Positions 31,812-43,592 are shown, counted from the stretch's first letter. The stretch is 64,000 bases of DNA from Saposhnikovia divaricata (GCA_036435485.1 JAZHRN010000137.1:1488001-1552000); one strand, 5' to 3'. Made by a program: numbers and translations. The notes: a model not told the origin generated them from the sequence alone.

Positions 31812-32200
31812 ATCTGTGCAGATTAGTAGTTATGTATGCATAGATTGTGTGTGTGTGTGTTAGATTTTGTGTTTCAACTCTAGAGATATAGTAGAGAAGT
31901 TTAGGGAAGCAAGCTAGTAGCTTTTTGTCAATGTATGTAGGAAGGTGAAAAAGTGTATTATCTTTAGTGTGTAACAGAGGTCCTGTTTGGCTTAGCTTTT
32001 ATTAAGGATTTATTGACTTATTTTCGGGTAAAAATTTTATATTTTGATAAAAAAATTTTATACAAGTATTTAATGTATGCTTGAGATTCAATAAGTTGCA
32101 AAAATAAGTTGGAAAATAAGTTGGAAAGTTAGGAATCTCTAACTTTATCTTAAAATAAGTTGACTTATTCTGGAAAAAAGTTCCGCCAAACATCCCCAAG
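31812..32200. other. Kinase pseudogene upstream region with GT microsatellite and Tourist-like MITE
   Basis: A (GT)n tract lies near 31848-31864. From about 31980 to 32197 a probable MITE shows ends GTCCTGTTTGGC and, reversed, GGGGATGTTTGGCG, resembling Tourist/Harbinger termini. A clear 3-base duplication was not seen, so the exact ends are uncertain. Confidence 0.45.
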
Positions 32201-32986
32201 AATAAAATAGACCAATTAGAAATAAAATAAAATAATAATAAAATAGACCGACAAAATTAAAGGAATAATGTTATCTTTTTCCCGGGGTAATGGTTAAATA
32301 ACCAATTTTTAAATTCTATCATAAAAATATCCATTTTGGAAATGATTGGTTATTTATAACAAATGGGATACCCATTTGTGAGCTGGGTATCTCATTTTAT
32401 ATAGGATATCCATTTGTAAGTTGTGTATCACAATTTTTTTATTTTTAATTTCTTGGAATACCCATTTGTGAGTGGGATATTTTATACAAAATGAGATACC
32501 CAATTACCATTTGTGTATCCCATCGGGTAAAAATAACAATAAATTTTGAAAATTGTTATTTTTGTCATTTTTAACTCAAAAATAAGTATTTTTTTCATTT
32601 TTCCTTTTTCACTAGATACCCGTGATGGTCATGTGGGTTTATTTAACTATAATTAATAATTAATTAGTTTAACACAAGTGATTACTACATCATGAGCAAA
32701 ATGGGCTTAAATATTTACATATTAAAATCAAATAATCCTAAATATCACAGTGTAAAAATAAGGCCCTCTTAGTCACAGCAAAACCAGGGTTTAGATTACG
32801 TTTATAAAATATTGTGTACTTTTAACATGTGTAAAAGTACTAACACCTCATTAACTGTCATTCGGAAGAAAAGTCAGCTTCTTAGTCAAAAACCCAATCT
32901 CCTTTGAATTTTCAAGATGGAAACTGATGTATATATACTATTCTTACATGTTTTTACAATTAGGGTTTTGTAAATAAATAAGAGTA
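32201..32986. other. AT-rich non-coding DNA
   Basis: Contains direct and inverted copies of AAATGGGATACCCATTTGTG-like words at 32360-32520, perhaps a small decayed repeat element. No gene seen. Confidence 0.4.
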
Positions 32987-32996
32987 TATATACTTA

Positions 32997-34103
32997 GGGT
33001 TTTACTTGTGAGAACCCTCACTTATGGTGGAATATGAGATCTAATCCTAACCACTCATTTAAATACATTATATTCATCTCTTACCATTCATTTTAGATTT
33101 TAATATTTAAATATTTTATATTTTGGATTTCATCATCATCTTTCTAATTCAATCACCAACCATCACCGGCGACCACCACCACCTCCGACGATCAGCAGAA
33201 AATCACCACCGGCAAACATAAAATCACCACCGCCAAATCAGAAATCACCACCGGAAACACAAAAATCACCACTCTGACCAATTGTAAACAAAAAATTACC
33301 ACCAGAAATCGAAAAATTACCACCACAAACCACCCCATCGCCTCCGCCACCAACAAATCAACAACAACCACCCCAAAAATCACCAAAAAATCGACCAAAA
33401 AATAACAAGAATCACAAAAAATCACTACTGTAAAACACAAATCACCTCCGGCCACTACAACCACCACAGCCTCACCACCAAAATCATCACCTCCAACAAA
33501 AAAAATACCAAAAATTCATTACCAATCAGTATAAAATCACAAAAATCACCATAACCCACCATAAAAATCACCACATCACCACCAACCACCACCATTAACA
33601 ACAGTCCGCCAGCATCACCACCACTATATGATCGGAATTCATGAATAAAATTGAGAAAAAGAGAGAGTCGGGGTAGGGGCTGGAGAGAGAGGAGGACAGC
33701 ACGTGGCCGAAATTAATAGAATGTGGTTGATGAAGTCGGAAAAACTCACCATTGATCTTACCCGATCCACTCGCCTCACTTTCGATCTGAGACTGTTTGT
33801 CTCGGGATTCGCATCAATCTCCACTTTCCCTATCGCCGGAAATTGAAGCTGCGGTCGAAGGATAGACATGGAAAAAGCGGTGGCGGCGGCGATGGCCGGT
33901 GGGGTAGGTGGAGGGGCAGTAGGGGGTGGTGCTGTGTTTGTGTGTGTAGTGTGTGTGTTTTGTGTGTGTATGCGTGTATTGTGTGGGTGGGTGTGTGTGT
34001 GTTTAATTTGTATGGATGTGATTTAAAGTTCATTAAAAATTGTGGGGCTGAGATTAGATCTCAATTCTCACAATAATAATGGGTTCTCACTTGAGCAAAA
34101 CCC
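32997..34103. mobile_element. Mutator-like (MULE) non-autonomous element
   Basis: 1107 bases with TIRs GGGTTTTACTTGTGAGAACCC and, at the other end reversed, GGGTTTTGCTCAAGTGAGAACC. It is flanked by a perfect 10-base direct repeat TATATACTTA (32987-32996, 34104-34113), fitting the 9-10-base Mutator duplication. The interior has an ACC/CAC-rich tract (33160-33620), a more GC-rich segment (33690-33900) resembling captured exon DNA, and a GT-rich tract (33930-34005). No transposase; frames across the ACC tract are low-complexity artefacts. Confidence 0.75.
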
Positions 34104-34113
34104 TATATACTTA

Positions 34114-35045
34114 TATATGATCTTGCTCATATGAGAACTCTATATTATGGTGAGAACTGATATCTAATTTCAGCTCCACAATTTTAAAATCAATTTTAAA
34201 TCTCAGCCACACAATTTAAACACCCACCACACACTACACACACATAAACACACGCATTGCACACAGTCACACACGCTGCCATCACCAGTCCACCCCCAAC
34301 ACCCCCACCCCCACGGATTTCAATTTCAATTATTTTCTACAAAGATTGTTCTAAAAGAAGAAATGATCGGAAGCGAAAGCTTTGCGAATAAACAGACCTA
34401 AGTCTTCGGCGTTAGTGACGCAGCGAAGAGAGGAGGATCTGGTTGAGCTTGTAGCCGGAGTCTCCGTTCTCCGTGGTCGCAGGAGAGTCTTTTCGGCGAG
34501 ATTTTGCTGTTTGCATTTGTTGGTAACGGTAGATAGACGGTGCCGTTAGAGACGAAGGAGACATAGGGGGAAGAGAAATAATGTAAAAGGATAGAATTTG
34601 TGGTGATTTTCGGCCTCCGTTGATGATTTGTTGGTGGTGGACGAAGGTGGTGGTGGCGATGTGGTGGTTTGTGGCGGTTTTGGTCACGGTGATTTTTATA
34701 TATCGACGGTGATTTCTTGGTGGCAGCGGCAGTGTGGTGGTCGGAGGTAGCGGAATGTGGTGATTTTTGTTTACAACTTGTGATTTTGTTGGTGGCGGCG
34801 GCGTGGTGAGTGGTGACCGGAGGTGGCGGTAGTGTGGTGATTTTCTGTTAAATAGTAGTGATTTTCTGGGTTGGTCCGAATGGTTCCGGAGATGGTGATT
34901 GGAATAGGGAAGAAGATGATGGTGGATTAAATGAAGGATAAAAAAATAAAATTTTATATTAATTGTGGGATTAGAATTTAATTTAGTTATAAAAATTATG
35001 TGACTAGATTAAATCTCAAATCTCAGACGCGCATTATAATCAAAT
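34114..35045. mobile_element. Related MULE-like element in inverted orientation
   Basis: Starts near 34119 with GATCTTGCTCATATGAGAACTC, like the neighbouring TIR. It then mirrors the neighbour: AC-rich (34220-34300), a different GC-richer middle (34370-34600), GTGGTGATTTT repeats (34680-34880), and an end near 35030 containing GAGATTTGAGATTTAATC on the minus strand. The two elements form an imperfect palindrome centred near 34115 but have unlike middle segments. The right terminus is uncertain. Confidence 0.55.
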
Positions 35046-36904
35046 TTTCCATTGTTTTGTCATTTGTGGGTAAAGGAGTAAACATGTAGACAGAGAGAGA
35101 TGAGAACTGGGTTTATCACTTAAACACACAAACTAACATTCCGTTTATAAAGAGATCGGGTTTATCACTTAAACACGCAAACTAACATTGCGTTATAAAG
35201 AAAACGAGGTTTTAAGTTGCGTTGCTGATGGTTAAAGGGCAAAGTTTAGTTGTGTTTTTATGAAAAAAAATATATTTTTTAAAAAAAATTCACTGAAAAC
35301 GTAGAATAAAGTTACGTTTTTAAAATACCGAAGATGAAGTTGTAGTTGATAAAAAGGTCCATTTTTTTAAATTGTGACCTTTTGGGACATTTTTTTTAAA
35401 GTATGATAGAAAGGATCATTACCTCATTGTGACGATTTTTGAAGGGTTATAGACTTTTACACTAAAAACTAAATTTTTTTTTTATTGGTATATATTTGTA
35501 CATATTGAATATAATTTTATTTATTATAATACGTTTGTAATTATATTTATATTACATTAACTAAAATTTTATTTTAAGTTAGTTATATGTATTTATTATT
35601 ACGGATCCAAATTATGTACATATTTATATTAAATATTATTTAATTTTTCTAAACCAAAATAATATACATATTTATATCAAACAAAATTCTATTTATTATA
35701 CTTAATTTTTAATTATTATCAAATTAACTCTTACAGTTAATTTTTTATCACTCACATCTTTAATAAATTTACAAAAAATAAAAATATATATCATATGTCT
35801 TAATATAAGTTTTCAATGTAATATAATATAAAAAATATATTTACTTATCGGAGTTGTAAGCTTAAGTTATACACCATACTAGTAGCTAGATTACTAGTGG
35901 TTAAATAAGGTTTAGGCTCTATTTGGGATTGCTGTTTTATTTATAATTTTTTTTATTTATGCATATTTTGAGATATAAAATATAAGAATAATGTTTTTGG
36001 GAAGGTTTAATATAAAACTGGTAGTTAATTCCTGCAAAAGTTTAAAGTAGTTTGGGTGAAAGATAAAAATAACAATTTTTTAGAATCCAATAACAAAAAT
36101 ACAAATTTGGCAGGAGTGTGGTAAAAAATAACGATTGGAATACGCAAATGGCAGTTGGGTATTGATAATACAAAACATACGCATTACTCAATAGGGTATT
36201 GAAATTGATACGCATAAGTAAGTGGGGTAATCCGAATTTTTTATGCAAGATACGTTAGATTAATGCGTATCCCCAAATACGCATAATCTATTTGGGTATC
36301 ACTATCTATACACAGATACACACATCATACCTCTCCCACCTTCTTGGCTTCTTCCTCCATTTTCTCTTTCCACGACTTCATAGATGTCTGCTTCTACCTT
36401 TTCCTCCTATGGAAGTCTCGATGTCCTCCATCATTGTTATAAGACCTCTAAGAATCTTCTCCAAATGGATGAAATTGGAGTACGCATTTGGGATCGGGGT
36501 ATACAATCCGGTAAAGATAGCCTATCAAATAAAAAATTGGTATTTTTGTGTAATTGATATAAAAAATCATTATTATTATCATTATTTCAAGAAGTTTTTT
36601 CCAAAAGTAATTGGAGACACGCTTTCTTTAACAACAGTTTTTAAACCAAAAGCGTTTTTCCAGACAACAACTATCAGATTTTACCAAACAACTTCCTAAC
36701 AGCATTTTAGCAAGAAACTGTTGTAGCTGCAATACAATACGAAACGATACCTTAGGTAGAAAGACACATACATCCGGTAAACCCCTTGAAAAAGAAAAAA
36801 AATTAAGACATCAGCTAAATTGGGTCGGAATTCAATTCAGACAAGAATTCAACTATTCTAAGTTGTGTGTATTGCAATTCAAAATAAAATTTAATGTGAG
36901 TGCC
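35046..36904. other. AT-rich intergenic DNA, no gene seen
   Basis: Contains repeated AACATTCCGTTTATAAAGA-type words near 35120-35200, long AT stretches, and a frame at 36292-36699 that has no protein-like character. Nothing supports a gene. Confidence 0.4.
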
Positions 36905-37882
36905 TGCTAAATTTTTTGAAATGTATTCAATTTAGATTTTAATAGATTGATAATAGTCCATGGATTTTAGAAGAGTTTTGTTGATTTCAATTCTACGTTG
37001 ATTTTGGTAGAGTTGATGAAAAATCTCGTAGAGTCTTGCTGATTTAACTAGAATTCTCGACAAATTCTTCAAAATGTCATTGATTTTGATGAGATTTCAA
37101 ATGATATAAAATATACTAGCAAATCTTTTAAAATCCATCATTTTATCAAATACAAAAAAATCCATGAAATTTTGAATAGCGTCAAATTTGGAAGGACTTT
37201 TTAAATTCTAAAACGAATACACCCAGATTTTAATGGACTTTTTAAAATCTAAAACGAATACACCCAGATTTTAATGGATTTTTTGAAATCCTTATTGAAT
37301 ACCACCAGATTTCAAAGGACCTTTTAAAATCCAAATTGAATACCCTAGGATTTTAGAAATTGAAAAAAATCCTTCAAAATCCGGATTGAATACACCTCTC
37401 GGGTGTATTCAACTGAGATTTTGAATGATTTCTGATAATCCATGGGTTTTGATGAATTTTTTAAATCCACGGACTGTTTAAATTTTACAAAGACTCTACA
37501 AAGAATCTTGTAAAATTGATGTAGAGTCATTGAGATTTGAAATGTTTTTTAGAAATCCATAAATGTCTCATTGATTTTTGCAAGATTTCAAAACTTATAA
37601 AAACAACTAGCAAATCCATCAAAATCCATGGATTTTAATAAATCTAAAAAATTCATGAATTTTTGAATACCATCAAATTTAAATGGATTGTTTTAAATCC
37701 AGATTGAATACACCTAGATTTTAAAAGATTTTTTGAAATCCTAATTGAATACCCTAGGATTTTAAATGACATTTTGAAATCCAAATTGAATAGCTCAAGA
37801 TTTTAATGAATTTAAAAAAAAATCTAAATTGAATACCCTTAAATTTCTAAAATCCCTCAAAATCCCAATTAAATACACCCGT
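36905..37882. repeat. Two adjacent copies of a ~480-base MITE-like repeat
   Basis: Segments of about 36910-37397 and 37398-37882 align along their length, with shared TCCATGGATTTT, ACTAGCAAATC and GAATACACC words. The second has inverted ends: CGGGTGTATTCAACTGAGATTTT at 37399 and, reversed, CGGGTGTATTTAATTGGGATTTT ending near 37881. The GAATACACC junction words recur every 35-50 bases near 37200-37400, indicating further small internal repeats. Superfamily not determined. Confidence 0.55.
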
Positions 37883-38247
37883 TCGTGTGTTTTCTTTACA
37901 AAAACGGATTTATTTTTAATTTGAATCCAATATACTTTATGGGCGTTTGGTTCAGGATAGACATAACGTATTCTTTCATTCTAAATGGATACTTCATGTT
38001 TGGTTTAAAAAAATATATTTTAAAATTTATAAAATACGAGTTTTTGATACCCAAAAAGACTGGGTATAAGAAATAGGTATCAGAAACCATTATATTATTT
38101 TTATGTGAAACTCATTCATTTCAACACTTAACTAAATAAATGGTCTAAAAAAGAAAAATGATAATTGAATCCTACCACCATTATCCGATTTTTCATTCCA
38201 AACTCATATCAGCCACAAACCAAAATGACCCCTTCGTATGGATGTAA
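37883..38247. other. Intergenic DNA, no gene seen
   Basis: AT-rich. Contains the left TAA duplication (38245-38247) of the Harbinger-like element. Confidence 0.4.
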
Positions 38248-39189
38248 GATCAACTCCAACATAGGATTCAAGTGATCCAAATTTGGATTCGAACCAAATT
38301 CTATTTTAATCATGTGATTCAAATATAAATTCAAATTCAATCATCATTATTATATTTATATATTTTGATTTAAGTTTTAAAAAAAGATTAATTAATTTCA
38401 TTATAAATCATAATAATAATATCAACACCAACTAGATTATAACTAAAATACATCTATTATCTATTTTATATATCTAATAGCACAACAGGGGATTTTCCTG
38501 AGCAAATTAAATCATAGGCTCGGTCCCTCCGAACCTCCAAACTCATGAGTAAATTATTCCTCCACATTCCAAACCTAATTCCTCTATCGTAAGTCTCATG
38601 AATCACATCTTTAATACGTAAATGCACAAATAACACTACGCCATAAACAGCCTACGGTAACACTAAAACTGTGTTACCTTAGACCCTAAAGTCTGTTACC
38701 AAAGGCCAAAAAAAGGCTAAGGTAACACCTTAGCTGGGATAGTTTTGTTCTATGTAACCTTTGGCGTCTAAGGCAACACTTCGACACACCTAAGCTAACA
38801 TAGCGAAATTAGTTACCATAGACCTATACAGTAACACACTAAGCATTCTATAGCAACACCAAATCTATGTTACCTTAGATGTTATAATTTTGCAAAATTA
38901 TTAATCAATTATGTGGGTCCCACACGTGGGCCCCACAAACATTGCCTGTTTTAAAATTAATAATTCAGATTTAATTATTTTTCTACCATTTCCTTCCTCT
39001 AATATTCATAAAAAATGCATAGATACAACAAAAAAAATAAAAAATAGCCAAATGTCAAATCTAAAATAAAACTACAAACTATAAATATCATTAATTTAAA
39101 TAAAATTTTACAAATCGTACAACCGATTACATTTACTTAAACATCTCAACAAAAACTAATCTATCCCTTGGTCTTTCAAGCCGTAATCT

Positions 39190-39384
39190 ATTTTTGTACT
39201 AGTCTGGAAGTCATCAAGTCGTAATCTGTTGAGAATGTTCGTCTTTGTATCCTCATCTCCTTGGTCTTTCTTTGTACTAAAATCTGCAGTAAGTGGCTCC
39301 TGACATGTAGGACATGAGACTTGTCCAGCGGTAGCAGAGAAGTCGATCAAACAAGATTTACAAAATACATGTGCACATGCATTA
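39190..39384 (-). pseudogene. RAD16-like RING fragment captured in the CACTA element
   Basis: An acceptor-like CTCCAG precedes a segment reading NACAHVFCKSCLIDFS, then VSCPTCQEPLTADF, then ILNRLRLDDFQTSTKI on the minus strand. RING cysteine and histidine ligands and the following RLDDFQTSTK stretch match the RING and linker of plant RAD16/RHP16-type SNF2 DNA-repair ATPases. Similarity stops after STKI; a short unrelated tail runs to TAG at 39156-39158. ATPase motifs are absent, so this is a fragment. Confidence 0.8.
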
Positions 39385-40117
39385 ACCTGGAGTGATTATG
39401 AGTGATTATTACAGAAGCTTTATAAGTAGGCAAAAGATTATATTAAGAAAACCAAACAAGGAGCAGTCATAATTATATCGAAATATTACAGAGATAATTC
39501 CTATCCATAAAACCTGTTGCATATTAAAAGAAAATAGAAGAGGCAATATCTGCATAGCTTTCCATACCTGGAAAATATCTGCATAGCTTTCCAGACCGCG
39601 TACAATCTATTCCAGTGGCAATAAAATAGCATCAGAACTTTGTATAAACATACATTTGACAGGATGTAAGTGCTAACAAATTATATTTACCGCGTTCCTG
39701 TCCCATCCTGTCCCAAAATCCACCACAGGTTACAATGAAAATTGGACTGGTAAAGACCTCGTGCAAGTTAGAAATGGAGTCAATGACTTGAGAAATTAAC
39801 ATTTGCATCGTTTCTTATATTTCAGCCTCTCCATCTGCTTCCTTTGTCTCTTCCAGAATCCTTTGCAAATGTGTGCTCTGATTATCCTGCACCTGTATTA
39901 AAATGCAAACAAGTTCTTATTAGTGGAGTTTACAAGATTAAGACGCACTCTCACAGAGTGCATGATCAAATCCCAGCTACCCTAATGATGACCAACCACA
40001 GCATATTACAGTTTACAATTTAAGATCATTACTCGTAAGCTCTGCTCCAGAATAATTGTTAAATTAGTTTTGCAATTCTATTTCTTTTGACTAACTACAG
40101 AACAATGTTTGCAATAA

Positions 40118-40200
40118 GCAAAGGGCAATTATGACTTCTTTAGTGAATGTCTTCCCCTGTCCTGATGTTCCAATGAGGACTGTTGGCTTAACAGCCTACA
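40118..40200 (-). pseudogene. NADP-malic enzyme fragment captured in the CACTA element
   Basis: After CTGTAG the minus strand reads AVKPTVLIGTSGQGKTFTKE, matching the conserved AIKPTVLIG-TSG-VG-TFTKE dinucleotide-binding block of plant malic enzymes. Only this exon-sized piece is recognisable. A weaker in-frame match (TELFFKLL) lies just upstream across a stop. Confidence 0.75.
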
Positions 40201-40479
40201 GTAACTTGAAAAACAACTCTGTGCACAAAACTTCGACCTATGCTGGAACTTTCACGGATATTTCCTGCAATATAATACTTTCCGTATTATTAAGTAATAT
40301 GGATATGACTCTTTATTCTGCTTTATATGATTGATGAGGGGGATTTCGACTATTGGTTTTATTGTTAATGGTGAGTACTTCCTTGCAATACAAGAAGATT
40401 TAAAGCAAGTGCAAACTGTCACTAATAAATTTAAATGCACGCAATCTAAAACACTAGCATATGCCCTTGGTCATAAGGG

Positions 40480-40570
40480 AACTCACCATTTCTCCAGGTA
40501 CCCAAGCTTTACGTGCCTCCCCGTTTACAAATTCTTCTTCAACTGTACCACAAAACTCTTTCAAATAGCT
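40480..40570 (-). pseudogene. Exon-like segment of unknown origin in the CACTA element
   Basis: The minus strand reads SYLKEFCGTVEEEFVNGEAR then KAWVPGEM and is followed by a good donor GTGAGT. It has the composition of coding DNA, with a split at the donor. I could not identify the gene. A similar short segment (LMYEMLRSCRIGDSKSWK, donor GTATGT) lies at about 40890-40945. Confidence 0.4.
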
Positions 40571-41103
40571 AGCATTTATCAACCATTAGTAAAAAGTCTC
40601 CTTTAACTGCCACTTAATATTTCATAACCTATATCTTTGTAATTTTCTTCATATATAGAGATAACACCTGAACTTTAACAAGAAAAAGTTTTGAATAATG
40701 TGATGATGTCAATCTAGTAGACTCTTGACCATTGCGTCAAACATAAGAAGGCCTAATTCAGTGTCTGGTAACTCCCAAAACTAGACACCAACTGAAAGAA
40801 GCAGCTGAATTTGTTTATCAATTTGATTTCTTTACAGTAGGAGGAAAGGTACTAACACAAGAAAAATAAATGATTAGGCAACACATACCTTCCAAGATTT
40901 TGAGTCCCCTATTCTACATGATCTCAGCATTTCGTACATTAACCCTATACAAACATGTTTAAAAAGATAACTGGTCTGCAAGTTTGCGAACGTTAGCAAC
41001 CACGGAAATATTGATAACCATACACAGGAAACGGGCATTTTAAAGACCACAAAAAACCTTATCAGATAAATCTGTTTAGTGATTGTTGTTAAGAAAAAAC
41101 TAC

Positions 41104-41195
41104 CTTGGAAATTGGCATCTTTTCTCTAACTGAATCAAGCAGCGAGAAGTCGATATCTGCAACAGCAAGGCACGTTGATACTCGGTCTGATTTGA
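41104..41195 (-). pseudogene. Nitrilase-like (deaminated glutathione amidase type) fragment in the CACTA element
   Basis: The minus strand reads DRVSTCLAVADIDFSLLDSV then REKMPISK before a GT donor at 41103-41102. This resembles the C-terminal DRLSTGIAVADIDFSL-type stretch of plant nitrilase-like proteins. The catalytic Glu-Lys-Cys part is absent. An uninterrupted frame just upstream (41227-41457) may be leader sequence carried along. Confidence 0.55.
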
Positions 41196-42065
41196 AGAGC
41201 GGAAGCGTGGACTGAAAACCAAAGCCTCAAGCAATTGAGCTGTGATTTGAAATCTGAGTACTTGAACCCCTAACAATCCCCCATTGAATCTGTAAGTACG
41301 AAAGTGATGAGAAGTGGAACCCCTGATTGAGAGTGAAAGGGCGTGCCGGCGTGCACTGAGAGATGAGAATTGAGAAGTGAGAGAATAAGAGACTAGGTAT
41401 ATTTTTCCCCAATTTCCCTCGCCTCCTATTTGTAAATTTTCGTTTGCCCGCTTTCATTACAACTCCCGCTTTTCATTTTTTTTTCAATTTTTCATCATTA
41501 CTTTTCCTTTTTTTCATTTTCTAATATTACAAATTTATTAATTTTCTTATAAAAATGTATGACAATAAATTTTATTATTTTAATTACTGATTAATAATTT
41601 AAATTGATTATACCCAATTATTTTCTCCAATAATTTTATTGATGAATTCAATAAAATTTTAAAATTTTTTGAATATTACTTTATTTTAAGATTTTTAAAT
41701 AAAATTATTAAAAAAATTTTGATATTGTAAAAATATAAATAATTCAAGTATTATTTTTATAATAATAAATTCAATGACTTGATGAAAATAATTTAATTAG
41801 ATAAAATTTAATAATTATTAAATCATTAACTATAAATAAAATTTAAAAATATGTTAATTATACTCTAAGGTAACACAACCCTTGGTGTTACTAAGTTTAA
41901 CACCTTCCACAGCTATGGTAACATACCTTTAAGTCTATGGTAACATCAAAACTAGAGTGTTGTGGTAGGTCCAAAATTTCATAGCTATGGTAACACCCGA
42001 GAAGGTAACACCCCCCCTTAAGTGTTGTATAAAGCCATCTATGGCGTAGTGTAATATAACAAACA

Positions 42066-42066
<1 letters not shown>

Positions 42067-42112
<46 letters not shown>
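42067..42112. repeat. (AT)n microsatellite
   Basis: About 22 TA units beside the CACTA right end. Confidence 0.95.
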
Positions 42113-42114
<2 letters not shown>

Positions 42115-42130
42115 GAGTCATATTAGGTAT

Positions 42131-42800
42131 TGCAAATTTATTCATATAAAAAGTCATATTTACTCCTACTAATTATATCTATGTAATATTTCCGGGGGGC
42201 TATTTAGGTATTGCAACACTAACATATTTATTATATAATAATAACTGATATGAACTAATATTCATTTATTATTATGTAATTAATACTTGTATGTATCTCT
42301 GTATCCATCCATGTTAACTCTATATATTTATATTTCGAAGTTACGGTTTGATCTTAACATTGACATATTTATTACATATTGTTCAAGTTTGCTTAAAAAA
42401 ATTATGCATCAAAATAAAGCATAGCGTAAAATATAAAATAAATTTAAATTAACCACAATTATAGGGGGTTCCATGAGCAAATTTATTCATATAAAGTGAT
42501 ATATATTTACCCCTGCTAACTCTATTTATGTTATATTTCCGGGGTCTATTCAGATATTACAACACTAACATATTTATTACATAATAATAATTGATATTAA
42601 CTAATATGCATTTATTATAATGTAATTAATATCTGTATGAATCTTTCTATACATCCATGTTAACTCTATATATTTATATTTCGAAATACGGTTTTGATAT
42701 TAACATTGATCACCTATTTATTATATATGCTTCAAGTTTAATTTAACAAAACAAAGCATAGCGTAAATATAAAACAGATTTAATTTAACCAGAATTATAA
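42131..42800. repeat. Two tandem copies of a ~330-base unit inside the Helitron
   Basis: Units begin GCAAATTTATTCATATAAA at about 42135 and 42477. They share TCCATGTTAACTCTATATATT and GCATAGCGTAAA words in order, with clear divergence between copies. Non-coding. Confidence 0.8.
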
Positions 42801-43065
42801 TTTGCATGTCACGATCGGGTATTGCATAAATTCGGTTTCCCCACAACAATTGCTGCGAAGATATGAACAATCGAAGATATCAACAATCCAATCCTACGTG
42901 ATCACGAGTAATTCATAAATATTTATAATCTAGAGCATGCCCGTGCCTTGCACGGGCTACAAAGCTAGTTCGAATAAAAATAAAATGTTACAAAGTACAT
43001 TCGAAATAAATAAATTGTTACATGAATAAATTAAAAGCATTAAAATATTACATAAAAATACTAAT

Positions 43066-43235
43066 TATCAGAATTAGTATATTCTTCCCACAAATGCTCA
43101 ATTATTGCATTTTGAAGTGCTAGATGAACATTTTTATCTCGAATTTTTTTTGTAACGACTAATAAACTGTTGAAATCGACCATTTTCATCATTCAGAACC
43201 GTCTCAACTTCTGGAACAAGAACTTCAAGATTTTT
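43066..43235 (-). pseudogene. C-terminal remnant of a Harbinger-type transposase
   Basis: The minus strand gives LEVLVPEVETVLNDENGRF, then QQFISRYKK, then after a one-base shift in an A-run RDKNVHLALQNAIIEHLWEE and a stop near 43069. The xxDKxxHxxLQNxxIEHLW ending is characteristic of the C-terminus of plant PIF/Harbinger transposases. The catalytic region is missing. Confidence 0.55.
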
Positions 43236-43592
43236 CTGTATTATAGTGAGATTTTCTGTCTTGTATTGTTACATTTCATGTTTTTAATTTTCATGTATTT
43301 TGAAATTTAATGTAATTTAAATTTTTATGTATTTTAAATTTTTATTTTAGAATTTATCATGAATTTAATATTATTCAAAAATTAATTAATTTACTTTTAA
43401 TAACATTAACAAAATCAACAAAATAGAAAAGTTTTGGATCTGTGAATAGTAGTGATCCAAATTTGGATCACTACTATTCACTGATCCAATCACTGATCCA
43501 AATTTGGATCATTTTTTAGTCCACGATTGGAATGATTTGGGATAAAACTGCCCCAAATTTGGATTTTTAGTCTACGGTTGGAGTTGTCCTAA

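Larger units (their letters stand above)
38634..42051 (-). mobile_element. CACTA (En/Spm) element carrying captured gene fragments
   Basis: 3418 bases with TIRs CACTACGCCATAAACAGCC (left) and, reversed right end, CACTACGCCATAGATGGC, and a TAA duplication (38631-38633, 42052-42054). Both subterminal regions (about 38650-38890 and 41865-42035) are filled with direct and inverted GGTAACA/TGTTACC words, typical subterminal transposase-binding repeats. There is no transposase; between the ends lie exon-like pieces on the minus strand resembling nitrilase-like, malic enzyme and RAD16-like genes. Non-autonomous. Strand is given for the captured pieces. Confidence 0.85.
38453..42968 (+). mobile_element. 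Helitron inserted in the Harbinger element (contains a CACTA element)
   Basis: The left end is TCTATTATCTATTTTAT preceded by A. The right end has hairpin GCCCGTGC-CTT-GCACGGGC (42939-42957), then CTAG (42965-42968) followed by T, fitting Helitron insertion between A and T. Joining the flanks gives TACATTCGAATAAAAATAAA, which matches an adjacent copy at 42996-43022 (TACATTCGAAATAAATAAA) and supports both boundaries. The interior holds a CACTA element and two tandem copies of a ~330-base unit. No RepHel coding was seen, so it is non-autonomous. Confidence 0.65.
38248..43589. mobile_element. PIF/Harbinger-like element, internally deleted, with nested insertions
   Basis: Ends GATCAACTCCAAC at the left and, reversed, GGACAACTCCAAC at the right, followed inward on both sides by CCAAATTTGG words, with a TAA duplication (38245-38247, 43590-43592). 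The right part encodes, on the minus strand (43066-43235), what looks like the C-terminal tail of a plant Harbinger transposase. Subtracting the nested Helitron leaves about 0.8 kb. Confidence 0.65.

Noticed and set aside
33192..33467. Minus-strand valine-rich frame
   Set aside because: It is a translation of an ACC/ATC-rich low-complexity tract inside the MULE, not a gene.
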